From positions 32,952 through 96,951 of the forward strand of contig JADFUC010001604.1 in NCBI GenBank assembly GCA_019722365.1: DNA of 64,000 nucleotides. The letters run 5' to 3'. The number at the start of each line of letters is the position of its first letter. Positions within the stretch are counted from its first letter, which is position 1. The position numbers and the translations under genes were made by a program. The stretch comes from Lithospermum erythrorhizon (Eukaryota; Streptophyta; Magnoliopsida; Boraginales; Boraginaceae). Below are positions 11,881-22,213 of this stretch, one piece after another. Below the pieces are notes generated by a model. The model saw nothing but the letters and a program-made list of their open reading frames with translations. It had not been told where the DNA came from and ran no database searches.

Positions 11881-11994
11881 ATGAAGTCTGAGAAGACGAT
11901 GACAAGAAAATGTGCACTAGTTTTAGCGATGATTTTACGAGCCACTGATATTTCAAATTTTCTGCTAAGCAATTGCGCTCTTGTGGAAACTTAA
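11881..11994 (+). CDS. Small ORF, 37 aa, signal-peptide-like
   Basis: An ATG-initiated frame starting MKSEKTMTRKCALVLAMIL has a basic start and a hydrophobic core, followed by a short tail with two cysteines. It could be a tiny secreted peptide, or exon 1 of a small gene whose remaining exons I cannot see. In block B (about 40817-40933) the sequence is conserved but the frame is different because of small indels. Without a conserved frame this remains weak. Confidence 0.2.
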   Translation: MKSEKTMTRKCALVLAMILRATDISNFLLSNCALVET

Positions 11995-12442
11995 CATTCC
12001 ATATTTTCATTTGCAAAATTTAATTTTTCTTGTTTTGTGTTTGTTTGTACCATGCATAATCAGTTTTGATGCATTTGTAGATCTTCGATTTCCTTTCCAT
12101 GATGAATGATAATAGATTTGCAAATAAATTTTTGTAAGAATTTGAATTTTTTTGAAGTTTTAATCATTGAGATAAGTAAAAGGGTAAATATGTATTTACC
12201 TTTTAGAACTAGGCATATAAAGAAAGGAGACACTTTGTATAATAACTATGTTTTATCCATCTTAAAGATCTTAAAATTCTTAATAGATAGAGGCATGTTT
12301 CCTTTTCCTCATTCAAAATTGCCAATCTATTCACGTTCTCTTTTCTATCTAACAACAAAAAAATAAATTATGTTTTCGATCTGAGCAAGAAAAAAAAAAA
12401 CAAGAACAAACTATAACTCCGTAGTTTTTATTTTCTTAAAGA

Positions 12443-12640
12443 GTAATATTCCATCCGTCTCAAAATACATGATCATCTAAAAGCACTTTACTTTTTCATA
12501 ATACTGGGATTGCTCAGATTTTTAATATAACTTTTACAATCTTAAATAGAATTTTTTACATTTTCAATATGTTTTTCAATTATCTCTTAATAAAACACTT
12601 TTCATTTAAAACAATTATCTATTTAAAACGAAATGAATAC
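12443..12640. mobile_element. Candidate mariner/Stowaway-like MITE (block A)
   Basis: The left end reads TATTCCATCCGTCTCAAAAT and the right end is a rough inverted copy ending AAACGAAATGAATA. The interior is short, AT-rich and non-coding, about 0.2 kb in total. It lies just downstream of peptide paralog 2. Block B repeats it at about 41395-41590. Terminal repeats are imperfect and the TA target duplication was not confirmed. Confidence 0.5.
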
Positions 12641-12756
12641 TTATAATGTAATTTATTTAAAATAGTACCCGCCAAAAGAGCCAATGGGATGCATGATAAG
12701 GTGACATTTTTTTGTTTGGTAACACAAAAAATGTTCCAGCAAAGAACACCTAACAT

Positions 12757-13149
12757 TCATAGGCAAAACTCGTGGCATTCATCAAGTGAAGCAGTATATT
12801 CATCTTTCTTTGAATCAAATTGACAACAATAACATATAGGCCAAGTTACGCAACTTTTTTGTAGGCAGGGGTCAGCGAAGATTTTGCTTCCCCTAGCTCC
12901 TTTCTGCCATTGGAATGTGGAAGAGTTACATATTGTGTTTCAACAATACCATCATTTCCTTTTGTAAGAACCCCAAGAGCATAGCCTGAAAATATACATA
13001 AATTGAATTCTTTTGCAAATGACTATTTATAAATTAGATAAGAAAAATAATGTATAATACAACAAATTAAAATACTTACATACAGGGATTGCAAGTAGGA
13101 CCATGAGAAAAAAATAAAAGGGTGAAACACACACAAATCTTTTAGGCAT
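12757..13149 (-). CDS. MEG/ESF1-like 8-cysteine secreted peptide, paralog 2 (block A)
   Basis: Exon 1 is 13149-13080: 70 bases, MPKRFVCVSPFYFFLMVLLA, a clear signal peptide, ending at a GTAAG donor in phase 1. Exon 2 is 12985-12757, after a TTTCAG acceptor. The joined frame restores a CYALGVLT start. One missing base in the middle of exon 2 (near 12890, where paralog 1 has TTCTCCC and this gene TTCCCC) shifts the frame before the cysteine domain. In the shifted frame the domain reads CLQKSC, ICYCC, LDEC and HEFC, ending in TGA. One of the eight family cysteines, before the Tyr, is replaced (KDEYT). It is closest to paralog 1. The single-base break may be a sequencing error or real inactivation. 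Inferred product: a small secreted, disulfide-rich peptide. Confidence 0.72.
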
Positions 13150-13159
13150 TATTGCTTGA

Positions 13160-14075
13160 ATAAGGTTTGTTGGACTAGATGATTATCTTATATGGAGTAC
13201 TAGATGTCTTAGACCCTTAATGTTACTTCTTTTTGTGGATGGATTTTTTTAGTTTTGATTACTCATTATTACTCCTATATAAGATTGAGTGGTTACAAAT
13301 ATGGTCATATATATTTCCATATACACATATTCGGTTTTTTCTAAGTTTTGGGCCAATTCATAAATTAATGTAGATTAATTATTATTTTTATTTCCTATTA
13401 AAAATTAACCAAATGATATAATACTAAATTATATGGAGTATTTTGTTCAAATTAAATTTTAATGATAATCTTGATTTGAATTTTGATGGTTCATTTTATA
13501 AATCCTAAAAGCTGATATTTATGTATATATTTGGCTATGTGTATCCGAATCACGGGGGAGCAGAAAATCGACTGAAAACTCATAATTAATTCGTAAAATC
13601 AATTCATATTAATTTAATTCTTAACATTTTAGAGTTGAACTTAATTGTTGTTATACAGTTTAGATAGAGGATAGATTAACCGAGCAAATAGTGAATGATA
13701 GTAACGAATCATAAGTTGTTCAAATTCTGAGCCGAATGAATTTTAAAGTCTTTTTCATAATCTATGAGCAATGATATGATTAACAAATTAAGCGTTACTA
13801 ACAACTACAGTTAGACCTATTTGTATTATGATGAATCATTTTAGAGGTCCTTGTAGATACTATATAAATCATTAAGGGAGAGTCTTTGAAAAAGTAATAA
13901 ACATGAGAGGTTTCTAGGATAAATTATTGAGGGCTCTTAAAGAGCATCTAAATTATGACCAAAATCGGAGGTGGTCGGTATTCTTAAGAGCTCGAGTATT
14001 ATAAACAATTCTTATTTTGAGAATATAGTGGATCAGCCAAGCGGACTTATCTGGTGAACCATCATAATGTCATTG
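13160..14075. other. AT-rich intergenic stretch between peptide paralogs 2 and 3
   Basis: It should contain the promoter of the minus-strand paralog 2. No element could be identified. Conserved in block B. Confidence 0.5.
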
Positions 14076-14077
14076 CT

Positions 14078-14332
14078 CTCGTCTCGATTTACTTGATCAT
14101 GTAGTAAATTTTATTTTATTTTTTCCTTTTTACTTGATCATATAGTATTTCAATACATTTATGTTGATCTTTTGCTACTTATCCTCGATAAAGTACTTTT
14201 CATTTTTCATGATTAACTAAAATATTTTGTATAATAATCTATTTTTAGGGTATAGTCATAATATTACTCGGCCACCCAATAGTACTTTTATCTTAACTTT
14301 ATGATAAAAATGAAAGTGAAACGGAGGATTAT
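14078..14332. mobile_element. Candidate second MITE (block A)
   Basis: The left end carries CTCGTCTCGATTTACTTGATCA and the right end a reverse-complement-like GTGAAACGGAGG. The 0.25 kb interior is AT-rich and non-coding. Block B has the same unit at about 42976-43225. This end pattern is usual for plant Tc1/mariner MITEs. Confidence 0.5.
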
Positions 14333-14531
14333 ATGTTTTCATATTGTCTTTTGGGTGATATCATTTCTGATTGATTGTTGTTTGTCACGTACTCATACAT
14401 TTATTCTTAGATGGAGTAATTTGAAGACGTTAATATTCCCTATAACAATAAGGTGACATTTTATGGGATTTTGTGTTGTTGGAGCATAAAAATCTTAGTG
14501 CCAAGGTTTGTAGTAATATTAAATTTTATAA

Positions 14532-14969
14532 TTATGGGTGACACTGGCTGTTACAAATATCCGGTCTATAATAACACTCATCTGTTTTCCCTCTTATCTG
14601 GCAACACCAACAATCAGCTTTGTTTATGAAGCAAAAATCATGCTTACAGAAGTTAAGTTTGCTTCCTCTAAGCTCCTTTCTCCCTTGGGAATGTGCAACA
14701 ATTCCATCTTGTGGTTGAATCGTACCCTCTTTTGTACTTGTAACAATTCCATCTTGTGGTTGAATCATACCATCTTTTGTACTTGTAACAACCCCCAAAA
14801 CGTAGCCTGAAAATATACATTAATTGAAATTTATTGTGAATGAAAAATTGTATAAATTACAAAATGAAAAAGGAATTTGAATATTTAACGAATACTTACA
14901 GTCAGGGTTTACAAATAAGATCAGTATGAAAAACCAAAGGGGAGAAAAACATGCATATTTGTGGGACAT
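14532..14969 (-). CDS. MEG/ESF1-like 8-cysteine secreted peptide, paralog 3, intact (block A)
   Basis: The best-preserved gene of the window. Exon 1 is 14969-14900: 70 bases, MSHKYACFSPLWFFILILFV, a signal peptide. An 89-base intron (GTAAG...TTTTCAG, 14899-14807) follows. Exon 2 is 14806-14532. The total is 345 bases, giving 114 residues plus TAA with no interruption. After CYVLGVV comes a 15-residue unit (TSTKDGMIQPQDGIV) duplicated in frame, 14786-14742 and 14741-14697. Then comes an eight-cysteine mature domain: FCKHDFC, DCWCC, ECYYRPDIC and SQC. The phase-1 intron, exon sizes and GYxLGVxT junction match paralogs 1 and 2, so the three are a tandem family on one strand. The cysteine order resembles MEG1/ESF1-type seed peptides; expression and role are inference. 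Confidence 0.85.
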
Positions 14970-15009
14970 TGCTTGCATGTGGTTTTGTGTACTCTTGTTG
15001 GACTAGATA

Positions 15010-15539
15010 GTTAATGTTTGTCTTATATGGAGTTCTACTCTCTTTACTAATTTATAGAAGGATTGTTTTTTGTAAATTTGATTTCTTTCGACAAAAATGG
15101 TAGCATATTTATATATTGATTATTTTTTGTAAATTTGATTTCTTATGACAAAAATGGTTGCCTATTTTATTAATATAGTATTCTATATTCACTATAATTA
15201 GATTTGAGCATAAAATAATGTATGTTCATTGATTAATACTCCATACTCGGTGGAAATTTTTTATCGCTTTATTAAATTTTATGTTCATTAATGGTTCATA
15301 AATAATAAAAAATATAAATTATATCAGTTTTATGTTTTTTTCTTATTTTTGTAGATTTTAGGTAATATGTACTATTTTCTAAAAAAAATCATTAATGTCA
15401 ATTATCTAATCTTATTTTTAACTTTTAGATAATTTGTACCAATTTGTTCATCAAATTTTTTGGTACACATATTAATTAGGTTCATAGAATAATTTTGGTA
15501 CATATTTTTTGAATTTTTAAAATTTTACTTCTTAGAATG
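15010..15539. other. AT-rich region upstream of peptide paralog 3
   Basis: This is the likely promoter side of the minus-strand gene at 14969. A 20-25 base repeat (TTTTTTGTAAATTTGATTTCTT) occurs twice, at 15065-15090 and 15123-15148. No definite promoter element is assignable. Confidence 0.45.
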
Positions 15540-15725
15540 ATACTCGCCCAGTCCATGTCGAGGATCGTTTTGATATAGAAATCAACTTTTTCATTCCACT
15601 TTTTACCAAATTAAGTAAGAAAACATGGAGACAAAATTTTATTTGTGAGATATGTTTGAATTTTTCTTAAACTTTGTGCAAAAATAATAGGTCTTAGACA
15701 AAATGATGGAGAGGGTAGATTTTAG
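15540..15725. mobile_element. Weak candidate MITE
   Basis: The ends CTCGCCCAGTCCATGTCGAGG and AAATGATGGAGAGGGTAGA look like a degraded inverted pair around a short non-coding interior. Present in block B at about 44410-44580, where the left end reads CTTCATCCATATCGAGG. Confidence 0.3.
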
Positions 15726-16010
15726 TAATGTGTATGTACCGTTTTTACATTGAAATTTGAAAGTGAGTACATATGAAGATTAATGAAAGCCAATAGTAGT
15801 ATTCTTACTACCCGTCTGGTGGCCATTTTCATACTCTTTTCATTACAGTTAATGCCATCTATTTTTTATTCTTCTTAACAGCTTTTTAGTATTCTTGATT
15901 AATCATTGATGATCAACTAAAGTTTCTTCCAAAATAATCTGTCACAAATGTATATCAGCATGAGTAAAAACTAATCACACATGTAGTAATACTATTACCC
16001 GATCACCAAA

Positions 16011-16493
16011 TGTAAGACCGACCGCAATTAATGCCAAGAAACGCTTTAAATTCAAATTTGAATTACGAGTTAACGTATGCCTATATAGCGGGCCCAAATC
16101 CCGGTAGAAGGCAGTCAATACCTCACCGCCGCATTCCGAAATTCGCTGAGAGCCTCCATGTAAGCCGGTTTAGCCTTGCTTCCTACCGTAACCAATTCGC
16201 TGAGCCCTCGACTTACCGGCCCCGGGCCTTTATCCGAGACCGTACACGTGTTCTTGTGGTAGTTTGCTGGGAGGCGGGACATTATCGAAAAAAGATGCCC
16301 CGTCAGCAGCAATGAAATCACAAATAAGGTAGGCATTCATACGGCAATTACCCGCGCTGGCCGCCTCTCGGCCGGAGTTCACCCCGTCTGCAATTGGTTT
16401 ATTAACATTCAATGTAGCCTTGACCACGGAAGAATTTCTTCCTCCCTTATATAACCAATTCCAACACTTCACACTTCACACTTCACAAAAGCG
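16011..16493. other. Unassigned sequence between block A and the copia element
   Basis: Locally GC-richer than its surroundings. Short frames exist on both strands, but none shows a recognisable domain. It may be the edge of an older inserted element. Confidence 0.4.
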
Positions 16494-17188
16494 ATGATAA
16501 ATTTATTGGAAAATTACACAACTTTTTCATAATAAAAATAAACAAATGCAACCAAGATCGAATAAATGTATAATAACGAATTACGAAAACATATATAATA
16601 TAATTCATACACGTATGAATACGAGAGTACTACAACCGCGGCAGATGTTGGCAACTTTCTTCCTCACAAATTTCTCCATTAAGATCCTCGACACCTCAAG
16701 TGAAATGCCTCCGATTAGTCGTAAGTTGATCATGATTGAATTTCTTCAGAATCTGAGCAATTGGACAAATATTTGAGTAAAGCTTTGACTCAAAAACCCA
16801 AGCAAGGAGGGAGGGGGTGGCAAAAATTTCTTAGGGAAGGATGAAATGAAATTATTGGGTGTTTCATTTCATGCTGCTTATATAGTCCTACTTGGTTTCG
16901 GTGAATAAGCGGCTCGTTTGGTCAATAATTAACTCGTTAAGCCGTTAACTAAGTTATTACTAAGCAATTAAGTAACTTAACAAGTTACTAATAGGCTTCC
17001 TTCGTTAAAGCGTCCATTGAAATAGCACTTTAATTGAGTCGGTTTTGTCCAATTTGTATTTTCATTATCAATGTAAAACTCTCGATTAGGTATCTCGTTG
17101 ATTACAATCAAGCTCTCAATTTAACAATCTCGATTTAATTCCGCCCATGGAATATAACTCACGTCATTGTATGTGTGTGAGAGTGCAG
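16494..17188 (-). repeat. 3' LTR of the gag-only copia element
   Basis: Partner of 20147-20823. It contains a TATA-like CTATATAAG on the minus strand at 16878-16886, preceded by the LTR's AACGAGTTAAT-rich upstream part. Confidence 0.8.
16878..16886 (-). promoter_or_regulatory. TATA box of the copia LTR
   Basis: CTATATAAG read on the minus strand. Its position inside the LTR fits a retrotransposon core promoter. The partner LTR has a damaged version near 20510. Confidence 0.5.
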
Positions 17189-17659
17189 GCTCAGAATGGC
17201 AAAAAAATATTAGTAGTATAATAATATAATTGACCATTATGATTATTATACTCTGTTATGCATGGGATCATGATACGGCGTAACCCACGATATTATCATG
17301 AGTTCCATTTAACAATTGGCATAACCCCCGATATTCGTGAGTTCCATTATCATAGTTCTACGCATTGGCGGCAATAAGAACCACGATGGTGAAGCGAGCA
17401 CCCACGAAGTAAAGGGTGAAGTTATACAAACTTCAGCCAACATATATACGCCATATACATAGAGGTAGTGGTCGTTGGGCCGTTATTTTATCTTCAAGAA
17501 CTTGCAGAGCTTCCCGGTATTGAGATCCTGATAATGGCTTACTTGTCCTCCTTTACATTTGACACGCGATGGTCTTGGTAACCTTAGGTTTCTTGAACCT
17601 TTAGCCTTACAGTGTACTCTTCTTAAATTATTTTGGTTTTGGATTATAAGCAGAAGAAG

Positions 17660-18205
17660 TAGAATTAGTCACTCACCAGTTGTCTCGGTATTCGTGATCA
17701 TCCTTACTCTGATTCGTTGGAATAACACAAACTTATGCATGTTGAAGTTTATCAAAAGCGAGAGAACTTCTCGGGAGGAGTTCGGGATAAGGTACATCGA
17801 GTTCTTTAAACAAAGGAAACCCCGAGACATTGAGTGTTCTTTGAAGCCTATCATTTTGATGACATGTGCGGCCTATCCATTTCCCAACTTCTTTGTCAAT
17901 GAGAGAGCATATCTGATGTCATATACGTCATTTGCTTCCTTCGAGGAACTAACTCATCAGTTTCTAGTACATATCATATGCTTTCATACCAAATGCTAAT
18001 TTGGAGCGAGTTCCATATTGGCTAGCATAAGACATTGGACATACTGGCATCCGGACTTGTGCTTTGTGTAGGCTTCCTTTCCTATTAGTGGCAACATCAT
18101 TTTGAGTGCGGATAGGACTCTGGTGTTCAGCACATACTCACGATCTCTCTGGCGAAACGATCCTCGAGTTTGAGTTGAGTCGTCAAAAGCGACAGAATAA
18201 ACCAA
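17660..18205 (-). pseudogene. Copia gag polyprotein fragment
   Basis: Minus-strand pieces in successive frames match the copia gag core (UBN2-like retrotransposon gag). First comes CLMLANMELAPN, then KAYDMY followed by a Phe-Leu-Glu segment. After that come HVIKMIG, then GF(P)L.KE, and finally LLINFNMHK near the C-terminus. The open piece 17854-17669 covers the C-terminal part. Small indels break it into at least three frames. The usual zinc knuckle that would follow is not seen. Confidence 0.72.
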
Positions 18206-18299
18206 CTTATTACTTGGAATGATAAATGCGCAGCGTTAGTGAATCCGCTTCAACATGATCCATTGCCATACTCGTCAAACCACGGTACACCTACCCATC

Positions 18300-20146
18300 A
18301 GTGCGTGCGTTGGTCGTGATAAGTTTCTAACTTTAAATTGATTTGATACAAGTACTGCTTTAAATTTTATGGTGAGATTCACATTATTTGATTAATTATT
18401 TCACATGTTATATAGCACATATACTCAAATATTATCGTATGAAAAATAAAAAAAATAATACACATTTGGAGATATATGATATGACACTAAAAAAATACAA
18501 ATAATAAATTTATTACAACACTTATCAAAGTCGATCTTGTATTCTTGACTTTGAAAACTTACGGGTGACATGGTGGAATGCCGTCTTGATGCCTCCGTGG
18601 TTGAAGATTTGTTACTAACCCAACTACCACAACAGTAGACTTGTGGGTAAAATAAATAGATGGTAAATTAAATTATAAAACAGATAAGCGGATTCGCGGG
18701 CCGAGTATTTCAAAAAGCTCTGACTAGGTCGTATCCCGATATATCCCCACTTTTCATTCCATTCTGATATATAAAGAATTGAAACATAAACTATGCATTT
18801 AATATATTAAATGGTACAGATTAAATGACTCATGAATGTCATTAAGCGAATTTAATGTTATTAAGTATGAAATAAATATGTCATTAATACATAATAAATA
18901 TGCACTTAATACGCAATAAATATGCAATCAATTATATAATAAATGCAATAAACACTAATTATGAGGTTGAGATAAATACTCTCAATCAATTCAATATAAA
19001 TACACGATTCAGAATCATATAGATACTTTCATTTTGATTATACAAATCAAAATCAATCCACATAAATATATAATTTAAATATGATAGAAATTAATTCAAA
19101 ATTGAATCTCGTAATTATATTCATAAATATATATAATTAAAATACATTAATTAACATATATCTTGTATCAATAGTATTACAATAACTATTTGATATATAA
19201 AATAAAATAATTATTACAATAATCATTCATATAATTTAATTAGAAATTGTTACCGTGATTATATCACCGAATAATTATATTCATGAAATAAATAATGAAA
19301 AGTTATTGAATTAAACTTATTATCATTGAAATTGATAATTACAATTATCATAATAATAAATTTATAATAATACACAACGAAATTAATAATTTCAAAAACG
19401 GATTAGGCTTTTGTAACAACCAAATCCGAGGAAAACGAAGACGGACGGCCTCCGGCCGTCCACATAAGCTCGCCGGACCACCGGTTAGCCCGTCGAGAGA
19501 GCCGCGTCCAACGGTGGCGGAACTCCGTTGGCCACGGGCACCACGGAGAGGGCAGCGCGAGTGGCCTCCATTTACGCGAGCAATTCAGTTTTTTTATTTA
19601 ATTCAAATGTTTTGGAAAAAACTGATTTGAAGGCCTTAAACACATCCAAAAATTTTGAAATTTTTACCAGACATTCCACACAATGTTCTTAAACATTTCC
19701 AATTGGAATTTTGTAAAAACATTTACAAAAAATTAATTATACAATAAACATTCCAGAAATTACAAAATTATTTTGGGATACTTAAACAATCCAAAAAATT
19801 ATGAAAATTTTCAAAGATACTTCGTCCTCTAGAATACATAAAAGTGGTGAAAACTTTAGAACTTTTAAACACTCAAATGCAATAAGCGTTTAGATTTTAA
19901 TCGAAACATGTTTTAAACGCTTCAGTCGGAAACACAAATCTAAATTCAAATAATCAAAATTAACACTATGATGAACTTGAAAACTTTATAAAACACATAT
20001 TTATTCATGACTCAATTTTCCTGCTTATATATTCATGGTCAGAATATATAATAATCGATAAAATAATGTTTATAGAACAAATATATATAAATATAATCAA
20101 AATTATACAACTTAAACATGCTCATGATGCCCTTTGTTGGAAAATT
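18300..20146 (-). other. 5' leader region of the gag-only copia element
   Basis: Very AT-rich, with many TAATTATT-type runs and no coding sequence recognised. The exception is a 140-base GC-rich patch at 19425-19565. The minus-strand reading of that patch looks like the Ala/Pro-rich start of a gag protein, but this is uncertain. The degenerate primer-binding word lies at about 20128-20146. Confidence 0.5.
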
Positions 20147-20823
20147 ATGCAACGTGTTCATAATAAAAATAAAAAAATGCAACGAGGTCGAATAAATGTA
20201 TAATAGCAATTACGAAAAAAATGTAATATAATTACATGCAATATGAATGCGAGAGTACTGTCTGGCGGATGTTGACAACTTTCTTCCTCACAAATTTCTC
20301 GAAGTAAAATCCCTCGGCGCCTCAGAGTGAAATGCCTCGGTTAGTCACTTTCCAAGTGCGATTGAGTCATGTGATTGGACTTGCTAGAATCTACGTGATT
20401 GGACAAGAATTTGAGTCGAAAACTTTGACTGAAACCCAAAGGGAGATGGGAGGCGGCGAAATTTCTTAGGAAGGATGAAATGAAATTCTTGGGTTTTTCA
20501 TTTCATGCTTTTCCTATAGTTCCTCTGCGTTAGGTCAAATAGCTTGACTCGTTTGATAAATAGTTAACTTTCGTTAAAATTTGTTAACTAACTATAACTA
20601 AGCAGTAAGTAGCAACAAGTTACTAATGAAACTTCCCTCGTTAAACCGTCAATTGAAATAGCACTTTAATTGATTTGATTTTGTCCGATTTCTATTTTAC
20701 ATTATCGATGTAAACTACCGATTAGATATCTTGTTGATTTGTCGACTCCCGATTTAACAATCTCGATTTAATTCGTACATGAATATAACTTCAGCGATTG
20801 TGTATGTGTGTGACATACGGGCA
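20147..20823 (-). repeat. 5' LTR of the gag-only copia element
   Basis: Begins on the plus strand with TGTTGGAAAATTATGCAACG. It matches 16494-17188 with scattered indels. Confidence 0.8.
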
Positions 20824-22036
20824 GGATATCCATAATAATATAATTGGTGAAATAACCCGTTACGCTTAGCGATTGAAATGTTGCATATTTTGGTTTGTGG
20901 TGGGACAGGAGATAGTATAAATAATTCGGAATAAAATCGATGTACGAGACTAGTATTATGGTCGTAGTTTATGTCATGGAAAATTTTACATTTGGAATCG
21001 GTTTCCTTGCTTGAAATTTAGAAATGCGGAAAGTGGAGAAATAAAGCAGCGAACCAAGCGGGGATACCTGGCGAAAATCCTAAATATCCTACTGGCTTAT
21101 TTAATTATTTCATTCGTCCCTGGCAAAATCCCGTCCTCTCCTTCCCACTCCGTTTGGAGCTATTGCGCCACAGGAAAAAAGAGGGAAAATTCTTCCTCCA
21201 TTTCTTTCTCTTGAATGTTGCTCAAACTCAAAGATTGTTGGTTGAATATCACCACTACCGTCCTCCTTTCTGAAACAAGGTAAGCTTGAATCTTTTGGGA
21301 TATTTCATGAGTTTTGAGATGTTTGACTTTTGTTGACTTTTTGGATTTTGAGTTTTGAAAGTTTGGAATGTTATAGAAGTATCCTCTAAGCTTGTATTAA
21401 GTGATTGGAGGTGATTATAATCGATTTTTGGGGTTGAAATGTGTTGATTGGGTTAGTTGACTTTTAGGTTGACTTTTTCCAAATTTCTTTAAATTGTATG
21501 ATAATGTTATGGGACTTTAATATAGTTGTTTTGGAGTATAATTTGGATGTTTTGAGCTTGATTGATAGATGATATTGTTGAGTTAGATTATTCCAAGTTG
21601 AGTAGTAATTGGATTTTTAGGCCCAAGGTTGATTATAATAGGTTAATTAGTTGGCGATTGATTGTTGGATTGATTGAAAATATAGCCCAACGTATTGTGT
21701 TAAGGATAATAATAAAGTGATGACGGATGTTGGAGTTATGAAGTTGGTAAATTAAATATAGTTAAGTTGGAATTTTAGAAGTGTATACTGTTCGGGAATA
21801 TGAGTGGCTGCTAAAAGTTAATTGAAATGTGAGATGTGGTCAAATAGATGTTAAGAGAGTTATTCTACGGAATGTGTTATAATGTATAATTTCTTTGAAA
21901 AGGAGTTGAGCCCGGACCTAACTGTGTGGACTACCTGAGATTATCATTATGGCTTTTGGCTTAGAGGTGGAGTACAAATGCGGCGATGGGCAGCTATATA
22001 TATTATATTTATATATTTTGACATGTGTATTGTGTG

Positions 22037-22213
22037 GTTATGATTCATATTATGAAATAATTGAGATTATGATTGATATTATGTGATAATTGTGATTATG
22101 ATTCATATTATGAAATAATTGAGATTATGATTGATATTATGAGATAATTGTGATTATGATTTATATTATGAGATAGTTGTGAATATGATTCATGTTATGA
22201 GATTGTGGTTATA
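22037..22213 (+). repeat. 29-30 bp minisatellite, about six copies
   Basis: Units read TGATTCATATTATGAAATAA followed by TTGAGATTA, with alternating GATTCATATT and GATTGATATT forms. Confidence 0.88.

Larger units (their letters stand above)
1..16010. repeat. Segmental duplication, block A (copy 1 of 2)
   Basis: This segment aligns in direct orientation with about 29020-44905 from the first bases of the window to about 16010. The shared text is interrupted by many small indels, but some stretches are identical over more than 100 bases, for example 14345-14515 against 43260-43430. Gene order, transposon insertions and an AT microsatellite are all conserved. The left edge is not reached, because similarity already exists at position 1. 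The right edge is where block A passes into the sequence near 16015 and block B into the GT-rich sequence near 44905. Seen directly by eye; exact identity was not computed. Confidence 0.93.
16494..20823 (-). mobile_element. Ty1/copia LTR element, minus strand, gag-only
   Basis: Direct repeats at 16494-17188 and 20147-20823 share long words, for example TTCTTCCTCACAAATTTCTC and GAAATAGCACTTTAATTGA. On the minus strand the 5' LTR (the right one) ends TTTTCCAACA at 20147. It is followed by a GGGCATCATGAGC word that resembles the tRNA-Met primer-binding site GGTATCAGAGC with one inserted base. The only coding region recognised is a copia gag fragment at 18205-17660; no protease, integrase, reverse transcriptase or RNase H was found in the 2.9 kb interior. 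It is therefore probably a non-autonomous gag-only element. It lies in the spacer between the duplicated blocks and is absent from both. Confidence 0.8.
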
